From the NCBI GenBank assembly GCA_026414325.1, contig JAOAJF010000012.1, positions 1 through 21,535 of the forward strand: 21,535 bases of DNA, in the 5' to 3' direction. Position 1 is the first letter of the stretch, and each line of letters opens with the position of its first letter. Below the pieces are notes generated by a model. That model had not been told where the DNA came from. It saw only the letters and a program-made list of their open reading frames with translations, and ran no database searches. The translations under genes and the position numbers were made by a program. The DNA is from Microcaldota archaeon. Lineage in GTDB: Archaea; Micrarchaeota; Micrarchaeia; Anstonellales; Anstonellaceae. Positions 6,842 through 13,410 of this stretch are shown here, in pieces.

Positions 6842-8577
6842 TAAAAGAGATAAAATACCAAGTTTTAAAAAATGCTTTGGAGTATAAAAAGGCTGATGCA
6901 AATAAAGTAATAGGAAAAATAATTTCTCAATTTCCAGACAAAAAAAATCAGATAAAGGAGATATTAGAACTTACAAAAAAAGAGGTAGAAAGAATAAATA
7001 GTTTGAATCCTGAGGAATTAGAACAAGAAGCCAAAAAATACAATGTCCAAAAAGAAGTAGAAAAAAAGATAAAGGAAGATTTCAAATTTTATAAAATAAA
7101 TCTACCAGAAGCAAAAAGAGGAGAGGTAATTACTCGTTTTCCTCCAGAACCATCAGGGTATTTACATATAGGGCATGCTAAAGCAATATGTTTGGATTAC
7201 TATGCTGCTTTAGAGTATGAAGGAAAAATGCTTTTGAGATTTGATGACACTAATCCACAAAAAGCAAAACAAGAATATGTTGACTTAATAAAAAAGGAAA
7301 TAGAATGGTTAGGAATTCAACCTTATAAAGAATCTTATTCTTCAGATTATATTCCAACACTTTATAATTATGCCAAAGAGATAATAAAATTAGGTAGAGC
7401 ATATGTTTGTAATTGCTCAGCCCAAGAAATAAAAGAAAATCGAATAAAAAAAATAAGATGTTCTTGTACTAGAAAAACTTCTTCTAAAAATTTAGAGGAT
7501 TTTCAGGCTATGATAAATGGAGAGTATAATCAAGCAGAGGCAATCTTAAGATTTGTAGGGGATATGGAGTCAGAAAATACAGTAATGCATGACCCAACCC
7601 TCTTTAGAATAATAAAAGCTTTTCATTATAGACAGAAAGAAAAGTATGTTTGTTGGCCAACTTATGATTTTGCTGCACCTATTTTAGACTCTATTGAAGG
7701 AGTAACACATGCTATGAGAAGTAAAGAGTATGAGTTAAGAGATGAACTTTATTATAAAATACTTGAAATTCTTAGATTGAGAAAACCAACAGTAGTGTCC
7801 TTTTCTAGACTAGCGATAAAAGGTATGCCAGTATCAAAAAGATTAATAACTCCCTTAATAGAACAAAAACTTGTTGAGGGTTATGATGATCCTCGCCTTC
7901 CAACGCTTGCAGCTTTTAGAAGAAGAGGAATAAAGGCTGAAGCTATAAAGGAGTTTGTTCTTGCATTTGGTCTAACAAAAGTAGAAAGTGAACCTAACTT
8001 AGAAAAACTTCTTGCAATAAATAAAAAGCTAATTGATGGAAGCTCACAGAGAAGATTTTTTGTACCTTGGCCTTATGCTAAAATAAAATTGCAACTTTTG
8101 ACAGAATTTAGGCAATTGAGTATAAAAAATCATCCTATTTCCAACTTAGGCCAAAGAATAATAGAAATAAAAAATGGGCAAATAGTTTATGTACCTGCAG
8201 CTGATGTAGAAAACTTAAAGGAGGGGGAAAGAATTAGGCTGAAGGATTTCTGCTCGATTGTAATAACAAAAAAAGAAATGAAAAAAGATGAGCTATATCT
8301 TGAAGCTAAGGAAATTAGTGGAGGAATTTTAGAAAATGAAAAGAAAATACAATGGGTAAAAGAAGATGAAAAAATATTAGCAAAAGTATATATCCCAAAA
8401 GAGTTGTATGTTGAAGAAAAATACAATCCTAATTCTTTAGAAATTGTAGAGGGATTTGTTGAAAAAAGCTGTCAACAAGATAAAGAAGGGCAGATAGTAC
8501 AATTTGAAAGATTTGGGTTTGTAATATTAGATAAAAAAGAAGATAGCTATTTAAAATATATTTTTAGTTGTAAATAA
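6826..8577 (+). CDS. gltX: Glutamyl-tRNA synthetase, archaeal/eukaryotic type
   Basis: Charges tRNA(Glu) (and possibly tRNA(Gln), if non-discriminating) with glutamate. 583 residues: an N-terminal helical domain (1-90), class I catalytic domain with RFPPEPSGYLHIGHAKAI (104-121, HIGH 114-117), RFDDTNP (138-144), TYDFAAPILDSIEGVTHA (279-296), and the KMSKS equivalent MPVSKR (334-339), then a beta-barrel anticodon domain. A CNC (195-197) and CSC (212-214) pair could bind zinc. The signatures RFPPEPSGYLHIGHAKA, DPTLFR, TYDFA.PI.DSIEGVTHA and DDPRLPT look closer to eukaryotic cytosolic GluRS, and partly GlnRS, than to the methanogen-type RFAPNP signature. GluRS is preferred over GlnRS because DPTLFR and SIEGVTHA with VSKR match GluRS; GatDE/GatCAB elsewhere would be needed for Gln-tRNA if no GlnRS exists. 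The start at 6826 is inside the end of the preceding gene. Confidence 0.93.
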   Translation: MDEEIIKEIKYQVLKNALEYKKADANKVIGKIISQFPDKKNQIKEILELTKKEVERINSLNPEELEQEAKKYNVQKEVEKKIKEDFKFYKINLPEAKRGEVITRFPPEPSGYLHIGHAKAICLDYYAALEYEGKMLLRFDDTNPQKAKQEYVDLIKKEIEWLGIQPYKESYSSDYIPTLYNYAKEIIKLGRAYVCNCSAQEIKENRIKKIRCSCTRKTSSKNLEDFQAMINGEYNQAEAILRFVGDMESENTVMHDPTLFRIIKAFHYRQKEKYVCWPTYDFAAPILDSIEGVTHAMRSKEYELRDELYYKILEILRLRKPTVVSFSRLAIKGMPVSKRLITPLIEQKLVEGYDDPRLPTLAAFRRRGIKAEAIKEFVLAFGLTKVESEPNLEKLLAINKKLIDGSSQRRFFVPWPYAKIKLQLLTEFRQLSIKNHPISNLGQRIIEIKNGQIVYVPAADVENLKEGERIRLKDFCSIVITKKEMKKDELYLEAKEISGGILENEKKIQWVKEDEKILAKVYIPKELYVEEKYNPNSLEIVEGFVEKSCQQDKEGQIVQFERFGFVILDKKEDSYLKYIFSCK

Positions 8578-8583
8578 AAACAA

Positions 8584-10737
8584 ATGAGTAAGATTGAAAT
8601 GTTAAAAGATTTTAGCCCTATTGTAATAGAGGAAAAAGAAAAAACTGCTCAATATGTAGATTATGAAATTGATCTAGAGATAAAGAATGTTTTAGAAGGA
8701 AGAGGAATAAAAAAATTTTATAAATATCAAAAAGAAGCTATTGAAAAAATCTTAGCTAATAAAAATGTTATAATAATGGCTCCAACTGCAGCTGGAAAAA
8801 CAGAATGCTATTTGATTCCATCCATAAATGCTGCTAGGAAAGGAAAAAGAAGTTTGCTTATTTATCCTACTAAGGCCTTAGCTACTGATCAGCTTAAAAG
8901 ATTTAAAGAGTTTTCTATTTTTGGAATAAAAACAGAGATTTATGATGGAGATACACCAGCACACATAAGAGAAAAAATAAGAAATGAACCACCACATTGT
9001 TTAATTACAAATTTTGATATGTTACATTTTATTTTGCTAAACAATAGGTTGTGGAAAAAATTTTTTTCTTCTCTAAAATATGTGATAATTGATGAAGCTC
9101 ATAGCTATTGTGGAATTTTTGGCTGCCATGTTGCAAACATTATAGAAAGATTAGAAAGAATAACAAAAGAATATGGCCAAGAGTTAAATTATATTTTATC
9201 CTCAGCTACTATTGGAAATCCTTTGGAATTTTGTAGGGAGCTTGTTGGAAAAAATGATTTTCAAGTAATAGAGGCAGAAGGCTGTCCTCGAGGAAAAATA
9301 ATTCATTATATTATAAATCAACCAGATGAAAGTATAGTTAGTACTGCAATAAAAGTTGCTAAAGAAATTAATAAAAAAACAATAATATTTGGAAATTCCC
9401 ATAATTTAGTTGAAAGAATTTCTTATTTGGCAAATAAGCTTGATTTTTCAATTCAAGTATATAGGGCTGGTTTAACTCCTGAAAAAAGAAGGGAGATAGA
9501 AAAAGATTTTGCTGAAGGAAGAATAAACTGCATTGCTGCAACTTCAGCCTTAGAATTAGGAATAGATATTAAAGATGCAGATGTAGCAATATTGGCCGGC
9601 TTTCCTGGTTCAGTAACAAAAACAAAACAAAGAATTGGCAGAGTGGGAAGAAAAAATCAAACTTCTTATGCTATTTTTATTGCAAAACAATCTCCATTAG
9701 ATCAGTATTATGCTACAAATCCTAGCCAATATTTAGAGGGTAGTCCTGAAAATTGCTATGCTTCTAAGTATAATGAGAGTATAAGAAAATTGCAACTGAT
9801 AGCAGCTGCAAAAGACAAACCTATAAAAAGCGAGGAACTCCAAGGAGAGGATTTAGAACTTATAAAAAAAGCAACTGAAGAGAGATATTTGAAGGAATTT
9901 AAAGGCTTGTATTTTACAACAAAAAAAGGAACTATTTTAGCAAGAACAATTAGTTTAAGAGGGACTAACAAAAAAATAGATATAATAGATCAACAAACTA
10001 AAAAAAAGATTGGTGAGAGAGAAACATCTTTAGCAATAGGAGAGCTTTATGAAGGTGCTATTTATTTGTTGGGTGGAAAAAGATATTTGGTTCAAACAAT
10101 AGATTTAGAAAAAAATTTCGCATATGTTAGAGAAATAGAAGAAGAGGAGGATTGGAATATTTATACACAAGCATATAAACAAAAAGAGTTAGAAATAATA
10201 CAAACACTTAGTCAGCAAAAAATAGACGACCTGTTAATAGAATATGGAAAAATATATGTACAAAATACCGTAGATAGATATGCAATAAAAAATATTTATA
10301 CCAATCAGACATTGGCAATAAATAACTTGAAAACCCCTCTCACTTACAACTATTATACCTATGGTTTTTGGTTGGATTTGGCTAACTATTTAGAATTAAA
10401 ACGAGAGGAATTGGAAGGATTGCATGCATTTGAGCATATAACAATATCTATGATGGGGGCAATAAGCGGAGTGGACCAAAGTGAAATTGGAGGTATATCT
10501 TATCCAACTGGAAGAATTATTTATTATGAGGGAATTGAGGGAGGAACTGGGGCTTGTTTTCCGATAATAAGAAATTATAAAAAATGTGTTGAGATGGCCT
10601 TAGATAGATTGAAAAAATGTGATTGTATAGAGGGCTGTCCAAAATGTATTTTTAGTCCGCAATGTGGAAACGATAACAAATATTTAAATAAAGAGATGGC
10701 AATTGAAATTGCAAAGAAGATTTTAAAAATAAAATGA
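8584..10737 (+). CDS. SF2 DEAH helicase with C-terminal zinc/DUF1998 domain (MrfA/Hrq1-like)
   Basis: An ATP-dependent 3'-to-5' DNA helicase of the MrfA/YprA/Hrq1 family, implicated in repair of crosslinks and bulky lesions in bacteria and fungi. 717 residues, near the usual length of about 750. Motifs: APTAAGKT (66-73, Walker A), YPTKALA (94-100), DEAH (170-173), SSAT (206-209), ATSALELGIDI (319-329), and QRIGRVGR (349-356). The C-terminal part carries FEHITISMMGAI and GGISYPTGRIIYYEGIEGG, then the Cys cluster C679-x-C681-x3-C685-x2-C688-x5-C694-GN, the zinc-binding signature of the MrfA/DUF1998 end. It starts 6 bp after gltX and its TGA overlaps the UMP kinase ATG (ATGA), so it is cotranslated with housekeeping genes rather than with an obvious repair partner. 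Confidence 0.92.
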   Translation: MSKIEMLKDFSPIVIEEKEKTAQYVDYEIDLEIKNVLEGRGIKKFYKYQKEAIEKILANKNVIIMAPTAAGKTECYLIPSINAARKGKRSLLIYPTKALATDQLKRFKEFSIFGIKTEIYDGDTPAHIREKIRNEPPHCLITNFDMLHFILLNNRLWKKFFSSLKYVIIDEAHSYCGIFGCHVANIIERLERITKEYGQELNYILSSATIGNPLEFCRELVGKNDFQVIEAEGCPRGKIIHYIINQPDESIVSTAIKVAKEINKKTIIFGNSHNLVERISYLANKLDFSIQVYRAGLTPEKRREIEKDFAEGRINCIAATSALELGIDIKDADVAILAGFPGSVTKTKQRIGRVGRKNQTSYAIFIAKQSPLDQYYATNPSQYLEGSPENCYASKYNESIRKLQLIAAAKDKPIKSEELQGEDLELIKKATEERYLKEFKGLYFTTKKGTILARTISLRGTNKKIDIIDQQTKKKIGERETSLAIGELYEGAIYLLGGKRYLVQTIDLEKNFAYVREIEEEEDWNIYTQAYKQKELEIIQTLSQQKIDDLLIEYGKIYVQNTVDRYAIKNIYTNQTLAINNLKTPLTYNYYTYGFWLDLANYLELKREELEGLHAFEHITISMMGAISGVDQSEIGGISYPTGRIIYYEGIEGGTGACFPIIRNYKKCVEMALDRLKKCDCIEGCPKCIFSPQCGNDNKYLNKEMAIEIAKKILKIK

Positions 10738-11444
10738 GTATAAAAAGTGTGAGAGATATGGAAGAAATAGTAGTTTTATCAATAGGTGGTTCGCTAATAA
10801 ATGATGGAAAAGTATCAGTAGAAATGGCAAGTTATATAGCAAGCATATTAAAAAGTTCAAAAAAAAAGATGGGGATAGTTGTTGGTGGAGGAAAAGAAGC
10901 TCGACTAAAAGTAAAGGAAATATTAAAGAGTGGAAAAAATCAATTTTATGCTGATTTGGAAGCAATTAAAGTAACGAGGAAAAATGCTGACCTTTTAAGA
11001 AAGGTTCTTGGAAAAGAAGCAGGCAATAAAATTTTTGATGATTTTTTGGAAGCTTGCAAAATGATCAAAAAACAAAAATATGTTTTAATGGGAGGAACAA
11101 TACCTGGAATAACTACAGATACTGATGCAGCATTATTAGCAGAAGCCCTCTATGCAAAAAGATTGGTAAATGTTTCTAAATCTGCGATATATTCGAAAAA
11201 TCCAGAAGAAAAAGATGCGATAAAATATGATTATTTAACATTCGAGGAATTAATAGCTTTAGCCCAAAGAGAGGATCAAAGAAGAGCTGGAACAAATTTT
11301 ATTTTCGATATTCTTGCTTCAAAAATAATTGCACGTTCCAAGATTGAAACACATTTTATAGATGGCACAAATCCACATGATTTTTTAAATGCTATAGAAG
11401 GGAAAAAACATAATGGAACAATAGTTAGCAGCTCTAAAAAATAA
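10734..11444 (+). CDS. pyrH: UMP kinase, archaeal type
   Basis: Phosphorylates UMP to UDP in pyrimidine nucleotide synthesis; amino acid kinase fold. Motifs: LSIGGSLI (15-22), VVGGGKEARLK (49-59), DLEAIKVTRKNADLL (74-88, a UMPK-type block), MGGTIPGITTDTDAALLAE (119-137), then RAGTNFIFDILASKIIARSKI and the end block GTIVS. The block separates it from the related isopentenyl phosphate kinase, which has a catalytic His and lacks the VTRKNADLL/GITTD pair. Deviation: the usual NVDGVYxxDP segment reads NVSKSAIYSKNP (146-157). Start choice: the ATG at 10734 overlaps the helicase stop; the ATG at 10758 has GTGAG just upstream and would give the more usual short N-terminus (MEEIVVLSIGGS). Both are possible. 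Confidence 0.9.
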   Translation: MSIKSVRDMEEIVVLSIGGSLINDGKVSVEMASYIASILKSSKKKMGIVVGGGKEARLKVKEILKSGKNQFYADLEAIKVTRKNADLLRKVLGKEAGNKIFDDFLEACKMIKKQKYVLMGGTIPGITTDTDAALLAEALYAKRLVNVSKSAIYSKNPEEKDAIKYDYLTFEELIALAQREDQRRAGTNFIFDILASKIIARSKIETHFIDGTNPHDFLNAIEGKKHNGTIVSSSKK

Positions 11445-11461
11445 AATAAAAAGTGAATAAA

Positions 11462-12163
11462 ATGAAAGTCTCAGTTATAATTCCAACATTAAATGAAGAA
11501 AAAAACATAAAAAAAAGTTTAAGCTCTATTAGAAGACAAAAATTTAGTGGTGAGTTTGAAATTATTGTTGCTGATGGAGGGTCAGAAGATAAAACAGTAG
11601 AGATTGCAAGAAAATATGCAGATAAAATAGTTACAGAGCACACAAGAACAATTGCAGCTGGAAGACAGGCCGGAGCAATGGTTGCAGAAGGAGAAATATA
11701 TGTTTACACAGATGCAGATGCAGTAGTACAAAAAAACTGGCTTGAAAATATTGTAAAACCTTTTGAGGATAAAAACGTAGTAGCTGCTTATGGCTGGATT
11801 GTTCCTCTAAAAGGTCATAGCCTTGAAGTCTTTATTTTGAAATATTTGGCTTTGATAGTTGCATATTTGTCTTCTATTATAGGTTTAGATTATTTGGCAG
11901 GTAGTAACATGGCCCTAAGAGCAAGTGCATTTAAAAGAGTAGGGGGAATGAATATTCATCTAACTACAGGAGAGGATATAGATATAATAAAGCGGGTTAG
12001 AAAATTAGGAAAAGTTGTTTTTGTTCCAGAAGCTGTTGTGAAATATTCTATGAGAAGAATAAGAAATTGGGGTTATAGAAAATATTTTTTGTTTCATGCA
12101 AAAAATTATTTTATGACTCATTTCTTTAATAAAAGTGCTAGTGAGTATGAACCGATTCGATAA
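11462..12163 (+). CDS. GT2 family glycosyltransferase with membrane segment
   Basis: An inverting GT-A glycosyltransferase that probably transfers a sugar from a nucleotide donor to a lipid carrier or glycan at the membrane. From the ATG at 11462 the protein is 233 residues: VSVIIPTLNEEKNI (3-16), IIVADGGSEDKT (34-45), the metal-binding TDADA (83-87), a hydrophobic segment (about 124-141) that may dip into the membrane, GSNMALR (147-153) and GEDIDIIKRV (170-179) with the catalytic-base region. A frame start at GTG 11453 exists, but GTGA there is better read as the Shine-Dalgarno 5 nt before the ATG, and MKVSVIIPTLNEE is the standard N-terminus. It is the last gene in the + strand run. Donor and acceptor cannot be told; no other glycan-assembly genes are adjacent. 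Confidence 0.88.
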   Translation: MKVSVIIPTLNEEKNIKKSLSSIRRQKFSGEFEIIVADGGSEDKTVEIARKYADKIVTEHTRTIAAGRQAGAMVAEGEIYVYTDADAVVQKNWLENIVKPFEDKNVVAAYGWIVPLKGHSLEVFILKYLALIVAYLSSIIGLDYLAGSNMALRASAFKRVGGMNIHLTTGEDIDIIKRVRKLGKVVFVPEAVVKYSMRRIRNWGYRKYFLFHAKNYFMTHFFNKSASEYEPIR

Positions 12164-12175
12164 ATAAATTAAGAA

Positions 12176-12250
12176 TTATCTTGTAATAATATAAGTGATC
12201 AGAAGTATTAGTAAGGTTAGAACTATAGCAAAAATTACTTGTTCATTCAT
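12176..12250 (-). CDS. Putative 24-residue single-helix membrane micropeptide
   Basis: An ATG-to-TAA frame in the 123-bp gap between the GT2 gene and mre11, antisense to both, encodes MNEQVIFAIVLTLLILLITY followed by IITR. This is a polar N-terminus, a roughly 18-residue uninterrupted hydrophobic helix and a terminal Arg, as in small membrane regulators. The stretch is locally richer in G and C than the window's other intergenic DNA, with codons such as acc, ctg and atc. A TATA-like box about 29 bp upstream on the - strand would give a near-leaderless mRNA. Against it: hydrophobic short ORFs arise by chance in AT-rich DNA, and it has no recognised family. Treat as a candidate. Confidence 0.4.
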   Translation of the reverse strand: MNEQVIFAIVLTLLILLITYIITR

Positions 12251-12263
12251 AGTAATAATATAA
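12183..12263 (+). repeat. 12-bp direct repeat flanking the micropeptide frame
   Basis: The sequence gtaataatataa occurs at 12183-12194 and again, identical, at 12252-12263, with starts 69 bp apart. The second copy is the mre11 TATA-like region; the first lies in the last codons of the candidate micropeptide. Could be a duplicated promoter element or chance in AT-rich DNA. Confidence 0.35.
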
Positions 12264-12264
12264 A
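12256..12264 (+). promoter_or_regulatory. TATA-like box for mre11
   Basis: The sequence aatataaag is centred about 27 bp before the ATG at 12287, predicting a leaderless transcript. Confidence 0.45.
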
Positions 12265-12273
12265 GTTTAAGTT

Positions 12274-12284
12274 CTTAAATATTT
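12274..12284 (-). promoter_or_regulatory. TATA-like box for the candidate micropeptide
   Basis: Reads AAATATTTAAG on the - strand, about 29 bp before the ATG at 12250. It overlaps the mre11 leader region, so the two divergent promoters would be interleaved. Confidence 0.3.
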
Positions 12285-12286
12285 TT

Positions 12287-13387
12287 ATGAAAATTGCTTT
12301 TGTTTCAGATACTCATTTTGGTTATGAGAGATTTGAAGAGGATGCCTTTAGACAAGGAAAAGAGGCTTTAATAGATGCTTCTAAAGTAGCAGATATAATT
12401 ATATTGGGTGGGGATATATTTGATAAGAGAGAGCCTACCTTAGAGACGATGGCTAAAGTTATAGAAATACTTAAAGAAGCAAAAAATTCTTTGCCTGAAA
12501 AATTTGAAAAAAAAATTTTTGCAATAGCTGGAACACATGAATATAGTGCAAAAAATGTTATGAATCCCATTGAATTTTTAGAAAAAATAGGATTGGTAGA
12601 AAGCATACATAATAAAAGAGTAGTTCTTGAAGATTTAGAACAAAAAATAGTTATTAGAGGTATGAAAGGAATCCCTGAAGAACTTGTTAAAAAAGCTTTT
12701 GAAAAGTTTGAAGAAGTAAAGGAAAAAGAAAAAGACAAAGAAAAAGACATATATAAAATTTTTGTTTTTCATCAAACATTAAAAGAATTTATAGGTGTGC
12801 AAGATGAGAATTTAGCCTCTATAGAAGATTTACCGGAAGGCTATGACTTATATCTCTGTGGACACATTCATTGTTACAGACAATATTTAGGTGGAAAACT
12901 CCAGATTCCTGGCTCAACAGTAATTACTCAGCTAAAGGATGAAGAACAGGCTGAAAAAGGATATTTGCTAATTGATACAAAGACTAAAACTATAGAATTT
13001 AGAAAAATTAATACAAGAAAATTTATAGTTCTCGATTTATGGTTTAAAGAAGCAACAACAAAAGAAATTAAGGAGGCTATAGAAAAAGAATTAGAAAAAA
13101 TAGCAAAAGAAAATTACCAAAAACCAATAGTAAAAATTAAATTAAATGGAACTTTAAGTCCTCAAGCTATAGAAGCAGCCATTGAAATAAATAGGGAGGA
13201 TATGATAGTAGAGATTGATAAAAATTTAGAAGCAATAAGCTTATTTGAAAAACTAAATAATTTAAAGTATAAAAAAGACCAAAATATAGAAGAGCTTGGA
13301 ATTAAATTTTTATTTGAAAATGCATCTAAACTAAATATTTCAAAAGAGAAAGCCGAAGAATTATTTAAAAAATTTTTAAAAGAGTGA
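12287..13387 (+). CDS. Mre11-like calcineurin-superfamily nuclease/phosphoesterase
   Basis: A manganese-dependent metallophosphoesterase related to Mre11/SbcD, which trims DNA ends in double-strand-break repair. From the ATG at 12287 it is 366 residues: D8-T-H10 in FVSDTHFGYERF, GGD (41-43), GTHE (82-85, in place of the usual GNHD), FHQT (161-164) and CGHIH (191-195), then a capping/C-terminal region of helices. The longer frame from a TTG at 12239 adds 16 residues before the natural MKIAFVSDTH start and is rejected. There is a Lys/Glu repeat at 143-154. No Rad50, HerA or NurA gene is adjacent, so a role as Rad50 partner is inference. It has its own promoter and converges on purD with a 13-bp gap. 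Confidence 0.82.
   Translation: MKIAFVSDTHFGYERFEEDAFRQGKEALIDASKVADIIILGGDIFDKREPTLETMAKVIEILKEAKNSLPEKFEKKIFAIAGTHEYSAKNVMNPIEFLEKIGLVESIHNKRVVLEDLEQKIVIRGMKGIPEELVKKAFEKFEEVKEKEKDKEKDIYKIFVFHQTLKEFIGVQDENLASIEDLPEGYDLYLCGHIHCYRQYLGGKLQIPGSTVITQLKDEEQAEKGYLLIDTKTKTIEFRKINTRKFIVLDLWFKEATTKEIKEAIEKELEKIAKENYQKPIVKIKLNGTLSPQAIEAAIEINREDMIVEIDKNLEAISLFEKLNNLKYKKDQNIEELGIKFLFENASKLNISKEKAEELFKKFLKE
12722..12748 (+). repeat. Imperfect AAAGA tandem tract inside mre11-like gene
   Basis: Two near copies of aaagaaaaagac encode the charged stretch KEKEKDKEKD. It is a candidate for slippage-driven length variation; low complexity and probably a surface loop. Confidence 0.4.
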
Positions 13388-13388
13388 T

Positions 13389-13410
13389 AAAAACTAAAAC
13401 TCATTTTTTT
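13389..13410. terminator. Convergent oligo-T terminator pair, mre11/purD
   Basis: The + strand T7 (13404-13410) starts 17 nt after the mre11 stop, inside the end of purD. The - strand T5 (13393-13389) starts 8 nt after the purD stop. Same arrangement and same 13-bp gap as the convergent pair near 1060. Confidence 0.35.

Noticed and set aside
10734..11444. Isopentenyl phosphate kinase, suggested by the mevalonate neighbours
   Set aside because: The DLEAIKVTRKNADLL and GGTIPGITTDTDAALLAE blocks are those of archaeal UMP kinase.
12322..12750. A 142-residue frame on the - strand inside mre11
   Set aside because: It is antisense to clear Mre11 motifs, is Ser/Phe-rich as expected from the reverse complement of Lys/Glu codons, and has no promoter or partner.
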